Source of the DNA: Clostridia bacterium
Lineage (GTDB): Bacteria > Bacillota > Clostridia > Christensenellales > Borkfalkiaceae
DNA: 64,000 bases
Assembly (NCBI GenBank): GCA_017507045.1
Contig: JAFWBP010000017.1
Location: 83,709-147,708 of the forward strand
Reading direction: 5' to 3'
The notes beneath the pieces were generated by a model. It was not told the DNA's origin. It saw only the letters and a list, made by a program, of their open reading frames with translations, and ran no database searches. Position 1 is the stretch's first letter. Each line of letters begins with the position of its first letter. Positions 36,565 through 43,990 of the stretch are shown piece by piece. The position numbers and the translations under genes were made by a program.

Positions 36565-36647
36565 GCGGACGTGGCGAAATTGGCAGACGCGCAGGTTTCA
36601 GGTTCCTGTGGGAGACCATGGGGGTTCGAGTCCCTTCGTCCGCACCA
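36565..36647 (+). tRNA. tRNA-Leu (anticodon CAG)
   Basis: The seven-base acceptor stem GCGGACG/CGTCCGC closes the molecule and CCA is encoded. The D-arm region GGCGAAATTGGCAGACGC is leucine-like. The anticodon loop is TTCAGGT, giving CAG, with a four-base-pair stem CAGG/CCTG and a T-T mismatch at the fifth pair. The variable arm is long (class II), as expected for leucine. TTCGAGT forms the T loop. Confidence 0.93.
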
Positions 36648-36654
36648 AATAAGG

Positions 36655-36698
36655 AACAGTAGATTGATACAATCGTATCGACCTACTGTTTTCTTTTT
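36655..36698 (+). terminator. Terminator after tRNA-Leu
   Basis: A long stem AACAGTAG/CTACTGTT is continued by TTGATAC/GTATCGA around a four-base loop and followed by TTCTTTTT. It starts eight bases after the encoded CCA. Confidence 0.85.
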
Positions 36699-36824
36699 GT
36701 CGTTAAAAAATAACTTTGATTTTCATTTATACTCGGCTCCGCACCCGCGGAGTTCTTTTTGCGAAAAAAAATGCGCCGTTGTGAAAAAAATTTGTCATAT
36801 TTGCCTCACGTTGCCCAAAATGTG

Positions 36825-36833
36825 TGTTATAAT
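36825..36833 (+). promoter_or_regulatory. Extended -10 promoter for the DUF6291 gene
   Basis: TGT followed by TATAAT makes an extended -10 element about 40 bases before the ATG. No good -35 is found at the proper distance (CTCACG), which extended -10 promoters tolerate. Confidence 0.5.
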
Positions 36834-36873
36834 AAGAATAGAACAAATGTTTGCATTTTCGAGGAGGGAAATT

Positions 36874-37590
36874 ATGCGAGAAAGTTTTATTTTTTACGCT
36901 TCGTTTTACGAGGCGATCAAGGAGCTTGCGGATAATTCGCAGCTGGCGGTGTTGCGTGCGTTGATTGCGTACGCCGTGTGCGGCGAAGAGCCGCAGCTTT
37001 CGGGCGCGGAGAGGGCGGTGTTTCTTCTCATGAAGCCGCAAATAGATGCCAACAACCGCCGCTATGAAAACGGTAAGCGCGGGGGGAAATTCGGCATTTT
37101 GGGAGGAAGGCCGAAAAAGGAAGAAAACCCCACGAAAACCCCTAATGTAAATGTAAATGAGAATGAGAATGTAAATGAAAATAAAATAAAAGAAAGTAAA
37201 AATAAAAAAGAAAGAAGATCAGCCCGTGCATCGCGCCGAAGTGCGGATGCGGCGGATGCCCGTGCCGATCGCGAGCGCTTCTATTCGCTCAGGCAACAAA
37301 AGAGCGAAGCTGCCGCAAGGCGCAATCAAAAGCGTGCGGAGGCGATTCCCGGCTATCTGCAGCTTGCCCAAAGGGTGCGGCGCGGTGTGTTGGAGGTGGT
37401 GAAGGGTCGGCTTTCGGAAGAAGCGCAGGCGGCTCAGGTTGCTGAGCTGGAAGAGCTCTTGAAAAGGGCAGGGCTTTCGCGTGCGGATCTGGAGCCCGTG
37501 CCCATTTGCAAACAGTGCTCGGATAGCGGTTGGAAGGAAGATGGCCGCCCCTGCGAATGCTATAAAAATTCGCCCTGCGGCGTGGAATGA
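36874..37590 (+). CDS. DUF6291-like protein with C-terminal DnaC-type zinc module
   Basis: The 238-residue protein starts with a domain seen in phage and mobile-element proteins (ESFIFYASFYEAIKEL, LALIAYAVCGEEP-like, then FLLMKPQIDANNRRYENGKRGG). An Asn/Val/Glu low-complexity linker follows (about residues 90-110). The last 105 residues repeat the module found at the end of the dnaD product: ERFYSLRQ, charged helices, then C-K-Q-C-S-D-S-G and C-E-C-Y-K. This suggests a replication-linked role, perhaps helicase-loader contact, but no function is proven. The ATG has GAGGAGGG upstream. A longer reading of the frame runs back through the tRNA and is not used. Confidence 0.75.
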   Translation: MRESFIFYASFYEAIKELADNSQLAVLRALIAYAVCGEEPQLSGAERAVFLLMKPQIDANNRRYENGKRGGKFGILGGRPKKEENPTKTPNVNVNENENVNENKIKESKNKKERRSARASRRSADAADARADRERFYSLRQQKSEAAARRNQKRAEAIPGYLQLAQRVRRGVLEVVKGRLSEEAQAAQVAELEELLKRAGLSRADLEPVPICKQCSDSGWKEDGRPCECYKNSPCGVE

Positions 37591-37639
37591 GGCAGATAAA
37601 AAAATCTCGCGTACCGACGAATAAATTTCGTGAAAGTAC

Positions 37640-37668
37640 TTGCGTTTTGGCGAAACGTGGTGTATAAT
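37640..37668 (+). promoter_or_regulatory. Promoter of the decarboxylase cluster
   Basis: TTGCGT, a 17-base spacer and TATAAT, 47 bases before the first ATG. A small hairpin GGTG/CACC with a T-rich loop lies in the leader. Confidence 0.65.
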
Positions 37669-37714
37669 GATAAACGGTAGAAATTGGTGTTTTTTTGCAC
37701 CGACAGAGGTAAAA

Positions 37715-39058
37715 ATGGATAAGATTCAATTGCTCAGAGAGCGCAGGGAAATGCTCAAAGGCGCAGGAAAGGAAGTCCGCGCCCAAATTGCCGCGCTCGT
37801 GGATGAGGATAGCTTCGTTGAGCTTGCCGCGTTCACCTTCTCCAAGGATGCTCTCTTTTCAGAAGAGGCGCAGGGCGAAGGCGTCGTAACCGGTTTTGCT
37901 ACCATCGGCGGCTATCCCTTCTATCTCGTCGCCCAGAATTTCAACGCCTTCCAAGGCGGACTTTCCAAGGCGAACTGCGAGAAGATCGCGAAAGCGCTGA
38001 ACGCCGCAGAGAAGAGCGGAACGCCCGTGGTGTACCTTCTTCAATCGCACGGCGTGCGCGTTGGCGAGGGTGTGAACGTGCTCGAAGGCGTTGCGGAGCT
38101 TCTTTTGAAGGCTACGCAGCTCAAGGGTTCCGTTCTGCAGTTTGCAATTCTTGGCGGCGAGGTATACGGTTCCTCCGCAGTGCTTGCTTCGCTTGCGGAT
38201 GTCGTCCTCTTCACGGAAGGGGCGGTGCTCAGCCTTCCTTCGCCCTTCGTGCTCTCCGCAAAAGCGGGCAAGAACATGAAGCCTGCCGAAGTAGGCGGCT
38301 ACGGTGCGATGGCAAAGGCAAACCTTCCTGCAATCGCCGTGAAAGATCTCGGCGAGGCGGCAAGCAAGATCCTTGCAATCAGCGATATCGTGCGCCTTGC
38401 AGAGGTAGAGGCCGAGCTCAACGAGCCTGCACCCGCACTCAACGCGAGTGTAACCGCCGAAGAGCTTGAAAAGCTGCTTGAAAACGCAGTGGAGCTGGGT
38501 GCAAACGCATACCCCGAGATGAAAACGTATCTTGCAAGGGTGTGCGGAATTGCTACCTGTGCCGTCGTAATGAACGGCGTGCGCGTGAACGAGGGCAATC
38601 TCAAAAAGCTCAAGGCGTTCGCAGAGTTCGCCTGCTGCTACGGGCTTCCCTTCGTAACGTTCGTCGATTGCCTCGGCGTAGATGCAACGCTTGAAGTTGC
38701 CTCAAGCGCCGTGCTCAAGGAGATGGGCGAATATCTCAACGTGTTAGATGCAATGGATACCGCGAAGATCGCCGTCGTCACCGGCAAGGCGATCGGGCTT
38801 GGTTACAGCCTGTTTGCGGCGAAATCCGTTGGTTTCGATTATACCTTCGCGCTGGCAACGGCGCAGATCGCACTCTTCGAAAGCGAAGCGGGTGCCGAGA
38901 TCGAATTCTCGGGTGCCGATCGCGCCAAGCTTGCCGAGCGCTACGCTGAAGAGAACGCCGATCCGTTCAACGCGGCAAAGGGCGGCTATCTCGATGATAT
39001 CGTAGAGCCGCAGTTTGTGAAGCAGTATCTCATCGCCGCTCTGCAAACGGTGAAGTAA
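37715..39058 (+). CDS. Carboxyltransferase-domain protein (12S/MmdA-PccB-like), divergent
   Basis: The 447-residue protein has the acyl-CoA carboxyltransferase fold of the biotin-dependent enzymes. Two crotonase-like halves can be seen: FNAFQGGLSKANCEKIAKAL (about residue 75), SHGVRVGEGVNVLEGVAEL (about residue 112), and in the second half FVTFVDCLGVDATLEVASSAV and TGKAIGLGYSLFAAKSVGFDYTFAL. Known members (methylmalonyl-CoA decarboxylase alpha, propionyl-CoA carboxylase beta, transcarboxylase 12S) have 500-520 residues and a D-S-G-G-A-R motif. Here that reads S-H-G-V-R, so the acyl substrate may differ. It leads a cluster with OadG, a biotin carrier, OadB and a 5S-type subunit. Confidence 0.8.
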   Translation: MDKIQLLRERREMLKGAGKEVRAQIAALVDEDSFVELAAFTFSKDALFSEEAQGEGVVTGFATIGGYPFYLVAQNFNAFQGGLSKANCEKIAKALNAAEKSGTPVVYLLQSHGVRVGEGVNVLEGVAELLLKATQLKGSVLQFAILGGEVYGSSAVLASLADVVLFTEGAVLSLPSPFVLSAKAGKNMKPAEVGGYGAMAKANLPAIAVKDLGEAASKILAISDIVRLAEVEAELNEPAPALNASVTAEELEKLLENAVELGANAYPEMKTYLARVCGIATCAVVMNGVRVNEGNLKKLKAFAEFACCYGLPFVTFVDCLGVDATLEVASSAVLKEMGEYLNVLDAMDTAKIAVVTGKAIGLGYSLFAAKSVGFDYTFALATAQIALFESEAGAEIEFSGADRAKLAERYAEENADPFNAAKGGYLDDIVEPQFVKQYLIAALQTVK

Positions 39059-39104
39059 GCCGCAAAATGCGGATAAAGCACGGTTTGAGAGTAATAGGAG
39101 AATT

Positions 39105-39431
39105 ATGATTAACAATTTGCTCGATAGTTGGTTCAAATTCGATATCGGCGAAGGCGCGTTTTACGCCGTCTTTGGGTTCGTGTTCGTATTTATGGGCATC
39201 GCGCTGTTGATTGGGATCTTGTACCTCGTTGGATTTATCATGACGAAGGCCAAGCAAAAGGGCAAGAAAGCGCCTGCGGCGCAAACGGCCCCTGCTCCCG
39301 CGGTGCAGCCCACAGTGGAAGAGGGGATTTCCCCCGAGATCGTTGCCGCGATCACAGCCGCCGTTGCGGTGTGTATGGCAGGCGATCAGCAAAAATGCGA
39401 GTTTATCGTAAGAAGAATTAAAAGAATCTAA
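39105..39431 (+). CDS. OadG-like small membrane subunit
   Basis: The 108-residue protein has one membrane helix (about residues 18-42, FGFVFVFMGIALLIGILYLV), an Ala/Pro-rich stretch and a C-terminal helix (EIVAAITAAVAVCMAG). This is the layout of the gamma/delta subunit that anchors and assembles Na+-pumping decarboxylases. Sequence conservation in this family is low, and the context makes the assignment. Confidence 0.85.
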   Translation: MINNLLDSWFKFDIGEGAFYAVFGFVFVFMGIALLIGILYLVGFIMTKAKQKGKKAPAAQTAPAPAVQPTVEEGISPEIVAAITAAVAVCMAGDQQKCEFIVRRIKRI

Positions 39432-39456
39432 TCATTGAAATTTTAGGAGTTCGAAT

Positions 39457-39810
39457 ATGCGTAATTTTATCATCACGGTAGATGGAAAACAGTACGAAGT
39501 TGGCGTTGAGGAAGTAGGCGCAACGTCCGCCCCTGCAGCGCCCGTAGCGGCAGCACCCGTAGCGGCAGCGCCTGCGGCAAAGAAACCCGCAAACGCAAAC
39601 GGCACGAAGGTAGTTTCGCCCTTCCCCGGGCTCATCAAGAACCTGCTCGTTGCAGAGGGCGCTTCCGTTAAAAAGGATCAGCCCATTCTCGTGCTCGAAG
39701 CAATGAAGATGGATAACGATATCACCGCTCCCTGCGATGGAACGGTTTCCTTCAACGTACAAAAGGGAACGAACGTAGAGTCCGACGCTGTGCTTGCAAT
39801 CATCGGATAA
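39457..39810 (+). CDS. Biotin carboxyl carrier subunit (1.3S/gamma type)
   Basis: The 117-residue protein has a short N-terminal domain (FIITVDGKQYEVGVEEV), an Ala/Pro linker built on repeats of A-A-P-V-A, and a biotinyl domain with VLEAMKMDNDI (lysine near residue 85). The biotin swings between the carboxyltransferase subunits and the membrane decarboxylase. The DNA of the linker is a short imperfect repeat. Its Shine-Dalgarno is TTTAGGAG. Confidence 0.95.
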   Translation: MRNFIITVDGKQYEVGVEEVGATSAPAAPVAAAPVAAAPAAKKPANANGTKVVSPFPGLIKNLLVAEGASVKKDQPILVLEAMKMDNDITAPCDGTVSFNVQKGTNVESDAVLAIIG

Positions 39811-39822
39811 GCGGAGAAAGCT

Positions 39823-41025
39823 ATGCAGAGCAGTTTAATTGCACTCAATTTAGGAGAAATTTTCTCCAGCCTGTGGGGCTCGATGGGGCTTGGGCAGGGC
39901 ACTTGGCAGAACTACGTGATGCTTGCCATCGCGTGCGTTCTCTTCTTCGTTGCCATTCGCTACAAGGCGGAGCCGATGCTCCTGTTGCCCATCGCCTTCG
40001 GCATGTTCCTCATCAACATCCCCGGCGCGGAAAACGTGCTTTGGGGCGTCTACCCCGAGGGGCTCACCGAGGCGGAGCATACCTTTGAAGCCGTCATTCC
40101 CGAAACGCGCGGCCTACTTTGGTATCTCTATTTCGGCGTGGATAAGGTTATCTATCCGCCCCTCATCTTCCTTGGAATCGGCGCAATGACGGATTTCGGC
40201 CCGCTCATTGCCAACCCCAAGAGCATGCTCATCGGTGCGGGCGCGCAGCTCGGCATCTTCATTGCGCTCTTCGGCGCGATCCTTCTGGGCTTCACGGGCG
40301 CGGAAGCGGCGGCAATCGCCATCATCGGCGGTGCGGATGGCCCCACGGCAATCTACGTTTCCAAAACGCTTGCCGAGCACCTCGTGCCCACCATTGCCAT
40401 TGCGGCGTATTCGTACATGGCGCTCATTCCCTTCCTGCAAAAACCGTTTATGCGTCTTCTCACCACGCCGAAGGAGCGCGCGATCCGCATGAAGCCGCTT
40501 CGCCAGGTTTCCAAGGTAGAGAAGATCATGTTCCCGATCATCGTAACGCTTGTCGTTGGCATTCTGCTTCCCGATGCAATTCCGCTTCTCGGTATGCTCA
40601 TGCTCGGCAACCTCTTCCGTGAATCGGGCGTTGTGGAGCGCCTCTCCTCGCAGGCGCAGAACGGGCTTATCAACACGGTAACCATCTTCCTCGGCATCGC
40701 CGTTGGCTGTAAGGCGAAAGGGGAGATGTTCCTCGCACCGCAAACGATCTACATTCTGCTCATGGGCGTTACGGCGTTCATCTGCGGCACCGTTGGCGGA
40801 TTGCTCGTTGCCAAGCTCATGTGCAAGATCACGAAGGGGCAGATCAACCCCCTCATCGGTTCGGCAGGCGTTTCGGCAGTGCCCATGGCGGCGCGCATTT
40901 CGGAAGACGTTGGCAGAGAAACCGATCCGAGCAACCACCTTCTCATGCACGCGATGGGCCCGAACGTTGCAGGCGTAATCGGTTCGGCTCTCGCCGCCGG
41001 CGTGTTGCTGGCATGTTTTGGGTAA
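39823..41025 (+). CDS. oadB: Na+-translocating decarboxylase beta subunit
   Basis: This is the membrane subunit that decarboxylates carboxybiotin and exports Na+. The 400-residue protein has about ten hydrophobic segments and the conserved GADGPTAIYVSKTLA stretch (about residues 170-184), which holds the essential aspartate. Later come FLGIAVGCKAKGEMFL and N-P-L-I-G-S-A-G-V-S-A-V-P-M-A-A-R. It is shared by oxaloacetate, methylmalonyl-CoA and glutaconyl-CoA decarboxylases, so it does not fix the substrate by itself. Confidence 0.95.
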   Translation: MQSSLIALNLGEIFSSLWGSMGLGQGTWQNYVMLAIACVLFFVAIRYKAEPMLLLPIAFGMFLINIPGAENVLWGVYPEGLTEAEHTFEAVIPETRGLLWYLYFGVDKVIYPPLIFLGIGAMTDFGPLIANPKSMLIGAGAQLGIFIALFGAILLGFTGAEAAAIAIIGGADGPTAIYVSKTLAEHLVPTIAIAAYSYMALIPFLQKPFMRLLTTPKERAIRMKPLRQVSKVEKIMFPIIVTLVVGILLPDAIPLLGMLMLGNLFRESGVVERLSSQAQNGLINTVTIFLGIAVGCKAKGEMFLAPQTIYILLMGVTAFICGTVGGLLVAKLMCKITKGQINPLIGSAGVSAVPMAARISEDVGRETDPSNHLLMHAMGPNVAGVIGSALAAGVLLACFG

Positions 41026-41094
41026 GATCCCACCTTCACCGATCACTTGGCGGCGCTTTCGCTGCGGTGCGGTGTGTTATAAGGAGTTTTCATT

Positions 41095-42528
41095 ATGTCT
41101 AAAGTTTTGATTATGGATACCATCCTCCGCGATGCGCATCAATCGCACGCGGCAACGAGAATGAGAACGGAGCAGATGATTCCCGTTCTCGAACAGCTCG
41201 ATGAAGTGGGCTATTATTCCCTCGAGGGCTGGGGCGGCGCTACGTTCGATTCCTGCATGCGCTTTTTGAATGAAGATCCGTGGGATCGTTTGAGAACGCT
41301 TCGCAAGCACCTCAAGAAGACGCCTATCCAAATGCTTCTGCGCGGCCAGAACCTTCTCGGCTACCGCAACTATGCAGATGACCTCGTGGATAAGCTCGTG
41401 GAAAAGTGCTTTGAGAACGGCATCGGCGTTATCCGCGTGTTCGATGCGCTCAACGATCCCCGCAACATCGAAGCTTCGATGAAGGCAATCAAAAAGTACG
41501 GCGGCCAGCTCAGAGCCACAGATCCCACGCGCGGCATCTGTGAGGCGGCAATTTCCTACACCTCCGGCCCCGTGTACACGCTCGAGTATTTCGTAAACCT
41601 CGCAAAAACTTACGAGGATATGGGTGCCGATAACATCTGCATCAAGGATATGGCGAACCTGCTTCTTCCCTTCGATGCGTACGAGCTCGTAACGGCGCTC
41701 AAACAGGCGCTTCGCCCCGAAACGAAGATCCACCTGCACACGCACAACACCACGGGTACGGGCGATATGGTCAACCTCATGGCGATCAAAGCAGGCGTGG
41801 ATATTGTGGATACGGCGCTTTCGCCCCTTGCAAACGGCACGGCGCAGCCCGCAACCGAGCCTCTCGTTGCCACCCTCAAGGGCACCGAGTACGATACGGG
41901 CATCGAGCTTGAAAAGCTCATTCCCATTGCAAACCACTTCAAGAAGGTGGCTGCCGAGCTTGAAAAGGAAGGCTCGCTCAACCCGAAGGTGCGCCAGGTG
42001 GATGTAAACACGCTCATCTATCAGGTGCCGGGCGGCATGCTCTCCAACCTCATGAACCAGCTCAAAAAGGCCGGCAAGGAGGATAAGCTTCAAGAAGTGC
42101 TCGCAGAAGTTCCCAACGTGAGAAAGGATTGCGGCTATCCGCCTCTCGTAACTCCCAGCTCGCAGATCGTGGGCACGCAGGCGGTTATGAACGTCGTCAT
42201 GGGCGAGCGCTATAAGATGGTTACGAAGGAAACGCGCGATCTCTTCGCCGGAAAGTACGGCAGAGTTCCCATGCCTCTCGATGAAGAGGCCGCGGCGAAG
42301 GTGTTAAAGGGCGAGAAGCGCATTGATTACCGCCCTGCAGATGACCTCGCACCCGAATACGAAAAGCTCAAGGCAGAGGTGGAGGCAAAGGGCTTCTACA
42401 CGCAGGAAGAGGACGTGCTCTCCTACGCATCCTTCCCCGAAGTTGCCGAAAACTTCTTCAAATGGAGAAAGGCGCGCGATCAGGGCGTGGATACCGATCT
42501 TGCCAAAACGGGCGTTTACCCCGTTTAA
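41095..42528 (+). CDS. oadA: Oxaloacetate decarboxylase alpha / transcarboxylase 5S-type carboxyltransferase
   Basis: The 477-residue protein is the TIM-barrel carboxyltransferase acting on oxaloacetate/pyruvate. Motifs: DTILRDAHQSHAATRMRTEQM (residues 8-28), the EGWGGATFDSCMRFLNEDPW segment (about residue 43), the catalytic lysine in CIKDMANLLLP (about residue 179) and the metal ligands HLHTHNTTG (about residue 211). It lacks a fused biotin domain; the carrier is the separate protein at 39457. It comes 69 bases after oadB with AAGGAG upstream, so it is part of the same cluster. Confidence 0.95.
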   Translation: MSKVLIMDTILRDAHQSHAATRMRTEQMIPVLEQLDEVGYYSLEGWGGATFDSCMRFLNEDPWDRLRTLRKHLKKTPIQMLLRGQNLLGYRNYADDLVDKLVEKCFENGIGVIRVFDALNDPRNIEASMKAIKKYGGQLRATDPTRGICEAAISYTSGPVYTLEYFVNLAKTYEDMGADNICIKDMANLLLPFDAYELVTALKQALRPETKIHLHTHNTTGTGDMVNLMAIKAGVDIVDTALSPLANGTAQPATEPLVATLKGTEYDTGIELEKLIPIANHFKKVAAELEKEGSLNPKVRQVDVNTLIYQVPGGMLSNLMNQLKKAGKEDKLQEVLAEVPNVRKDCGYPPLVTPSSQIVGTQAVMNVVMGERYKMVTKETRDLFAGKYGRVPMPLDEEAAAKVLKGEKRIDYRPADDLAPEYEKLKAEVEAKGFYTQEEDVLSYASFPEVAENFFKWRKARDQGVDTDLAKTGVYPV

Positions 42529-42550
42529 CGCGGTTCATATCAAAGGATAA

Positions 42551-42571
42551 AGCGAGGGCATTGCCCTCGCT
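42551..42571 (+). terminator. Hairpin after the decarboxylase cluster
   Basis: A near-perfect inverted repeat (AGCGAGGGCA and its complement) forms a strong G/C stem, but only CCGCTTATTT follows. It may be a weak or factor-assisted terminator. Confidence 0.5.
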
Positions 42572-42624
42572 TCCGCTTATTTATAAAGAGGGCAAGGGCC
42601 CGCGAAAAGGGTTAGGAGGTGCAC

Positions 42625-43866
42625 ATGCGAAAAATCGTGATCGGCGGTGGAGCCGCCGGGCTTATGGCGGCGTATGCAGCCGCAGAGAGCGGGCACGAAG
42701 TAATTCTCTTCGAGAAGAACGAGAAGCTCGGCAAAAAAATTTATATCACGGGAAAGGGCAGGTGCAACCTCACCAACGATTGTCCGCCCGATGAGTTTTT
42801 ACAAAACGTGGTGCGTGGGGAAAAATTCCTGCGCGGCGCGGCGTACCGCTTCCCTGCCGAGAAAACGATGCAGTTCATGGAAGCGCACGGGCTTACCATC
42901 AAAACGGAGCGCGGAAACCGCGTGTTTCCCGCAAGCGACCGTGCGAGCGACGTAACCAAAACGCTCGAGCGTGCCTGCCGTGAGCGCGGCGTGGAGATCC
43001 GTTTAAACACCGAAGTTGAAAAAATCGAGGTTCTTGAAGGTGTGGCGCGTGGCGTAATTGCGGAAAATCAGCACCTATCAGCCGATTGCGTGATCGTAGC
43101 CACGGGCGGTTTATCCTATCCCTCCACAGGCTGCACGGGCGATGGCTACCGCTTTGCACGCGAGGTGGGCCACACGCTCGTGCCCTGCGTTCCCTCTCTC
43201 GTGGGGATCGAAGTGAAGGGCGTGAGCGAGGCGCAGGGGATCTCCCTCAAAAACTGCGTGCTCACCGCGCGGCGCAAAAGCGTTGGGGTGAATGCACCCG
43301 CGCAGGGGAAGGTAATATTTTCCGAGCTTGGCGAGCTCCTCTTCACGCACTACGGAATTTCAGGCCCGCTCGTGCTCACGCTTTCGGCGCGCATCAACCG
43401 TATTGCTATGAAGGAGGTTGCACTCACCCTCGATTTTAAGCCCGCCTTGGATGAAAAACAGCTGGATGTGCGCCTCGTGCGCGATTTTTCCGAACGTGCA
43501 AACGAGCAGATGAAGAACGTGATGCGCGGCCTCCTTCCCTTAGGCGCGGTGGGGCCGGTGCTCAAAGCGGCGAGTATTCCCCCAGAAAAGCGGGCAAACT
43601 GCGTAACGCGAGAGGAGCGCGCGCGGCTTGTGCAAGCACTGAAAGCCTTCCCGATGCGCCCCTTGGCGTTGCGCGGATACAACGAAGCCGTGGTTACTTC
43701 AGGCGGCGTTTCCCTCGATGAAATTGATCCGAAAACGATGCAATCAAAGAAGGTGAAAGGGCTTTATTTCTGCGGCGAGGTGCTCGATGTTGATGCTTAC
43801 ACGGGCGGCTTCAATTTGCAGATCGCCTTTTCCACGGGCTATTTGGCAGGGAAAAGCGGAGAATAA
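42625..43866 (+). CDS. NAD(P)/FAD-dependent oxidoreductase, BaiN/HI0933 family
   Basis: The 413-residue flavoprotein has the N-terminal FAD motif IGGGAAGLMAAYAAAE (residues 5-20), the KLGKKIYITGKGRCNLTN signature (about residue 36), VIVATGGLSYPSTGCTGDGY (about residue 155) and the C-terminal LYFCGEVLDVDAYTGGFNLQ (about residue 378). BaiN-type members have been linked to bile-acid reduction, but most have no known substrate. The start at ATG 42625 follows TTAGGAGGTG perfectly; a GTG two codons earlier is part of that site. Confidence 0.9.
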   Translation: MRKIVIGGGAAGLMAAYAAAESGHEVILFEKNEKLGKKIYITGKGRCNLTNDCPPDEFLQNVVRGEKFLRGAAYRFPAEKTMQFMEAHGLTIKTERGNRVFPASDRASDVTKTLERACRERGVEIRLNTEVEKIEVLEGVARGVIAENQHLSADCVIVATGGLSYPSTGCTGDGYRFAREVGHTLVPCVPSLVGIEVKGVSEAQGISLKNCVLTARRKSVGVNAPAQGKVIFSELGELLFTHYGISGPLVLTLSARINRIAMKEVALTLDFKPALDEKQLDVRLVRDFSERANEQMKNVMRGLLPLGAVGPVLKAASIPPEKRANCVTREERARLVQALKAFPMRPLALRGYNEAVVTSGGVSLDEIDPKTMQSKKVKGLYFCGEVLDVDAYTGGFNLQIAFSTGYLAGKSGE

Positions 43867-43878
43867 CGCAGTTTGCGT

Positions 43879-43901
43879 AGTACTATGTGTGACATAATCG
43901 A
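43879..43901. repeat. 23-base dispersed palindrome, copy 5
   Basis: Left arm AGTACTATG, centre TGTGA, right arm CATAATCGA. It lies 13 bases after the flavoprotein stop and 20 bases before the promoter of the aroH-cmk operon. Confidence 0.55.
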
Positions 43902-43920
43902 CGTGAAACATTGCAAAACG

Positions 43921-43949
43921 TTGACATTTTTCGCATTCTGCGCTATAAT
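43921..43949 (+). promoter_or_regulatory. Consensus sigma-A promoter of the aroH-cmk operon
   Basis: A perfect TTGACA, a 17-base spacer and a perfect TATAAT, about 40 bases before the ATG. It is the best housekeeping promoter in the window, fitting an operon of essential genes. Confidence 0.9.
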
Positions 43950-43990
43950 TTACAGTATCACACGCTTTTACATAAATTGAGGAAAAACAT

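Noticed and set aside
36571..37590. A start of the DUF6291 gene inside the tRNA
   Set aside because: The open frame extends back through tRNA-Leu and its terminator by chance. The ATG at 36874 has a strong Shine-Dalgarno and begins the conserved domain.
36565..37590. Integrated mobile element at tRNA-Leu
   Set aside because: The DUF6291 domain and low-complexity linker resemble phage proteins, but there is no integrase and no repeat of the tRNA 3' end within the window.
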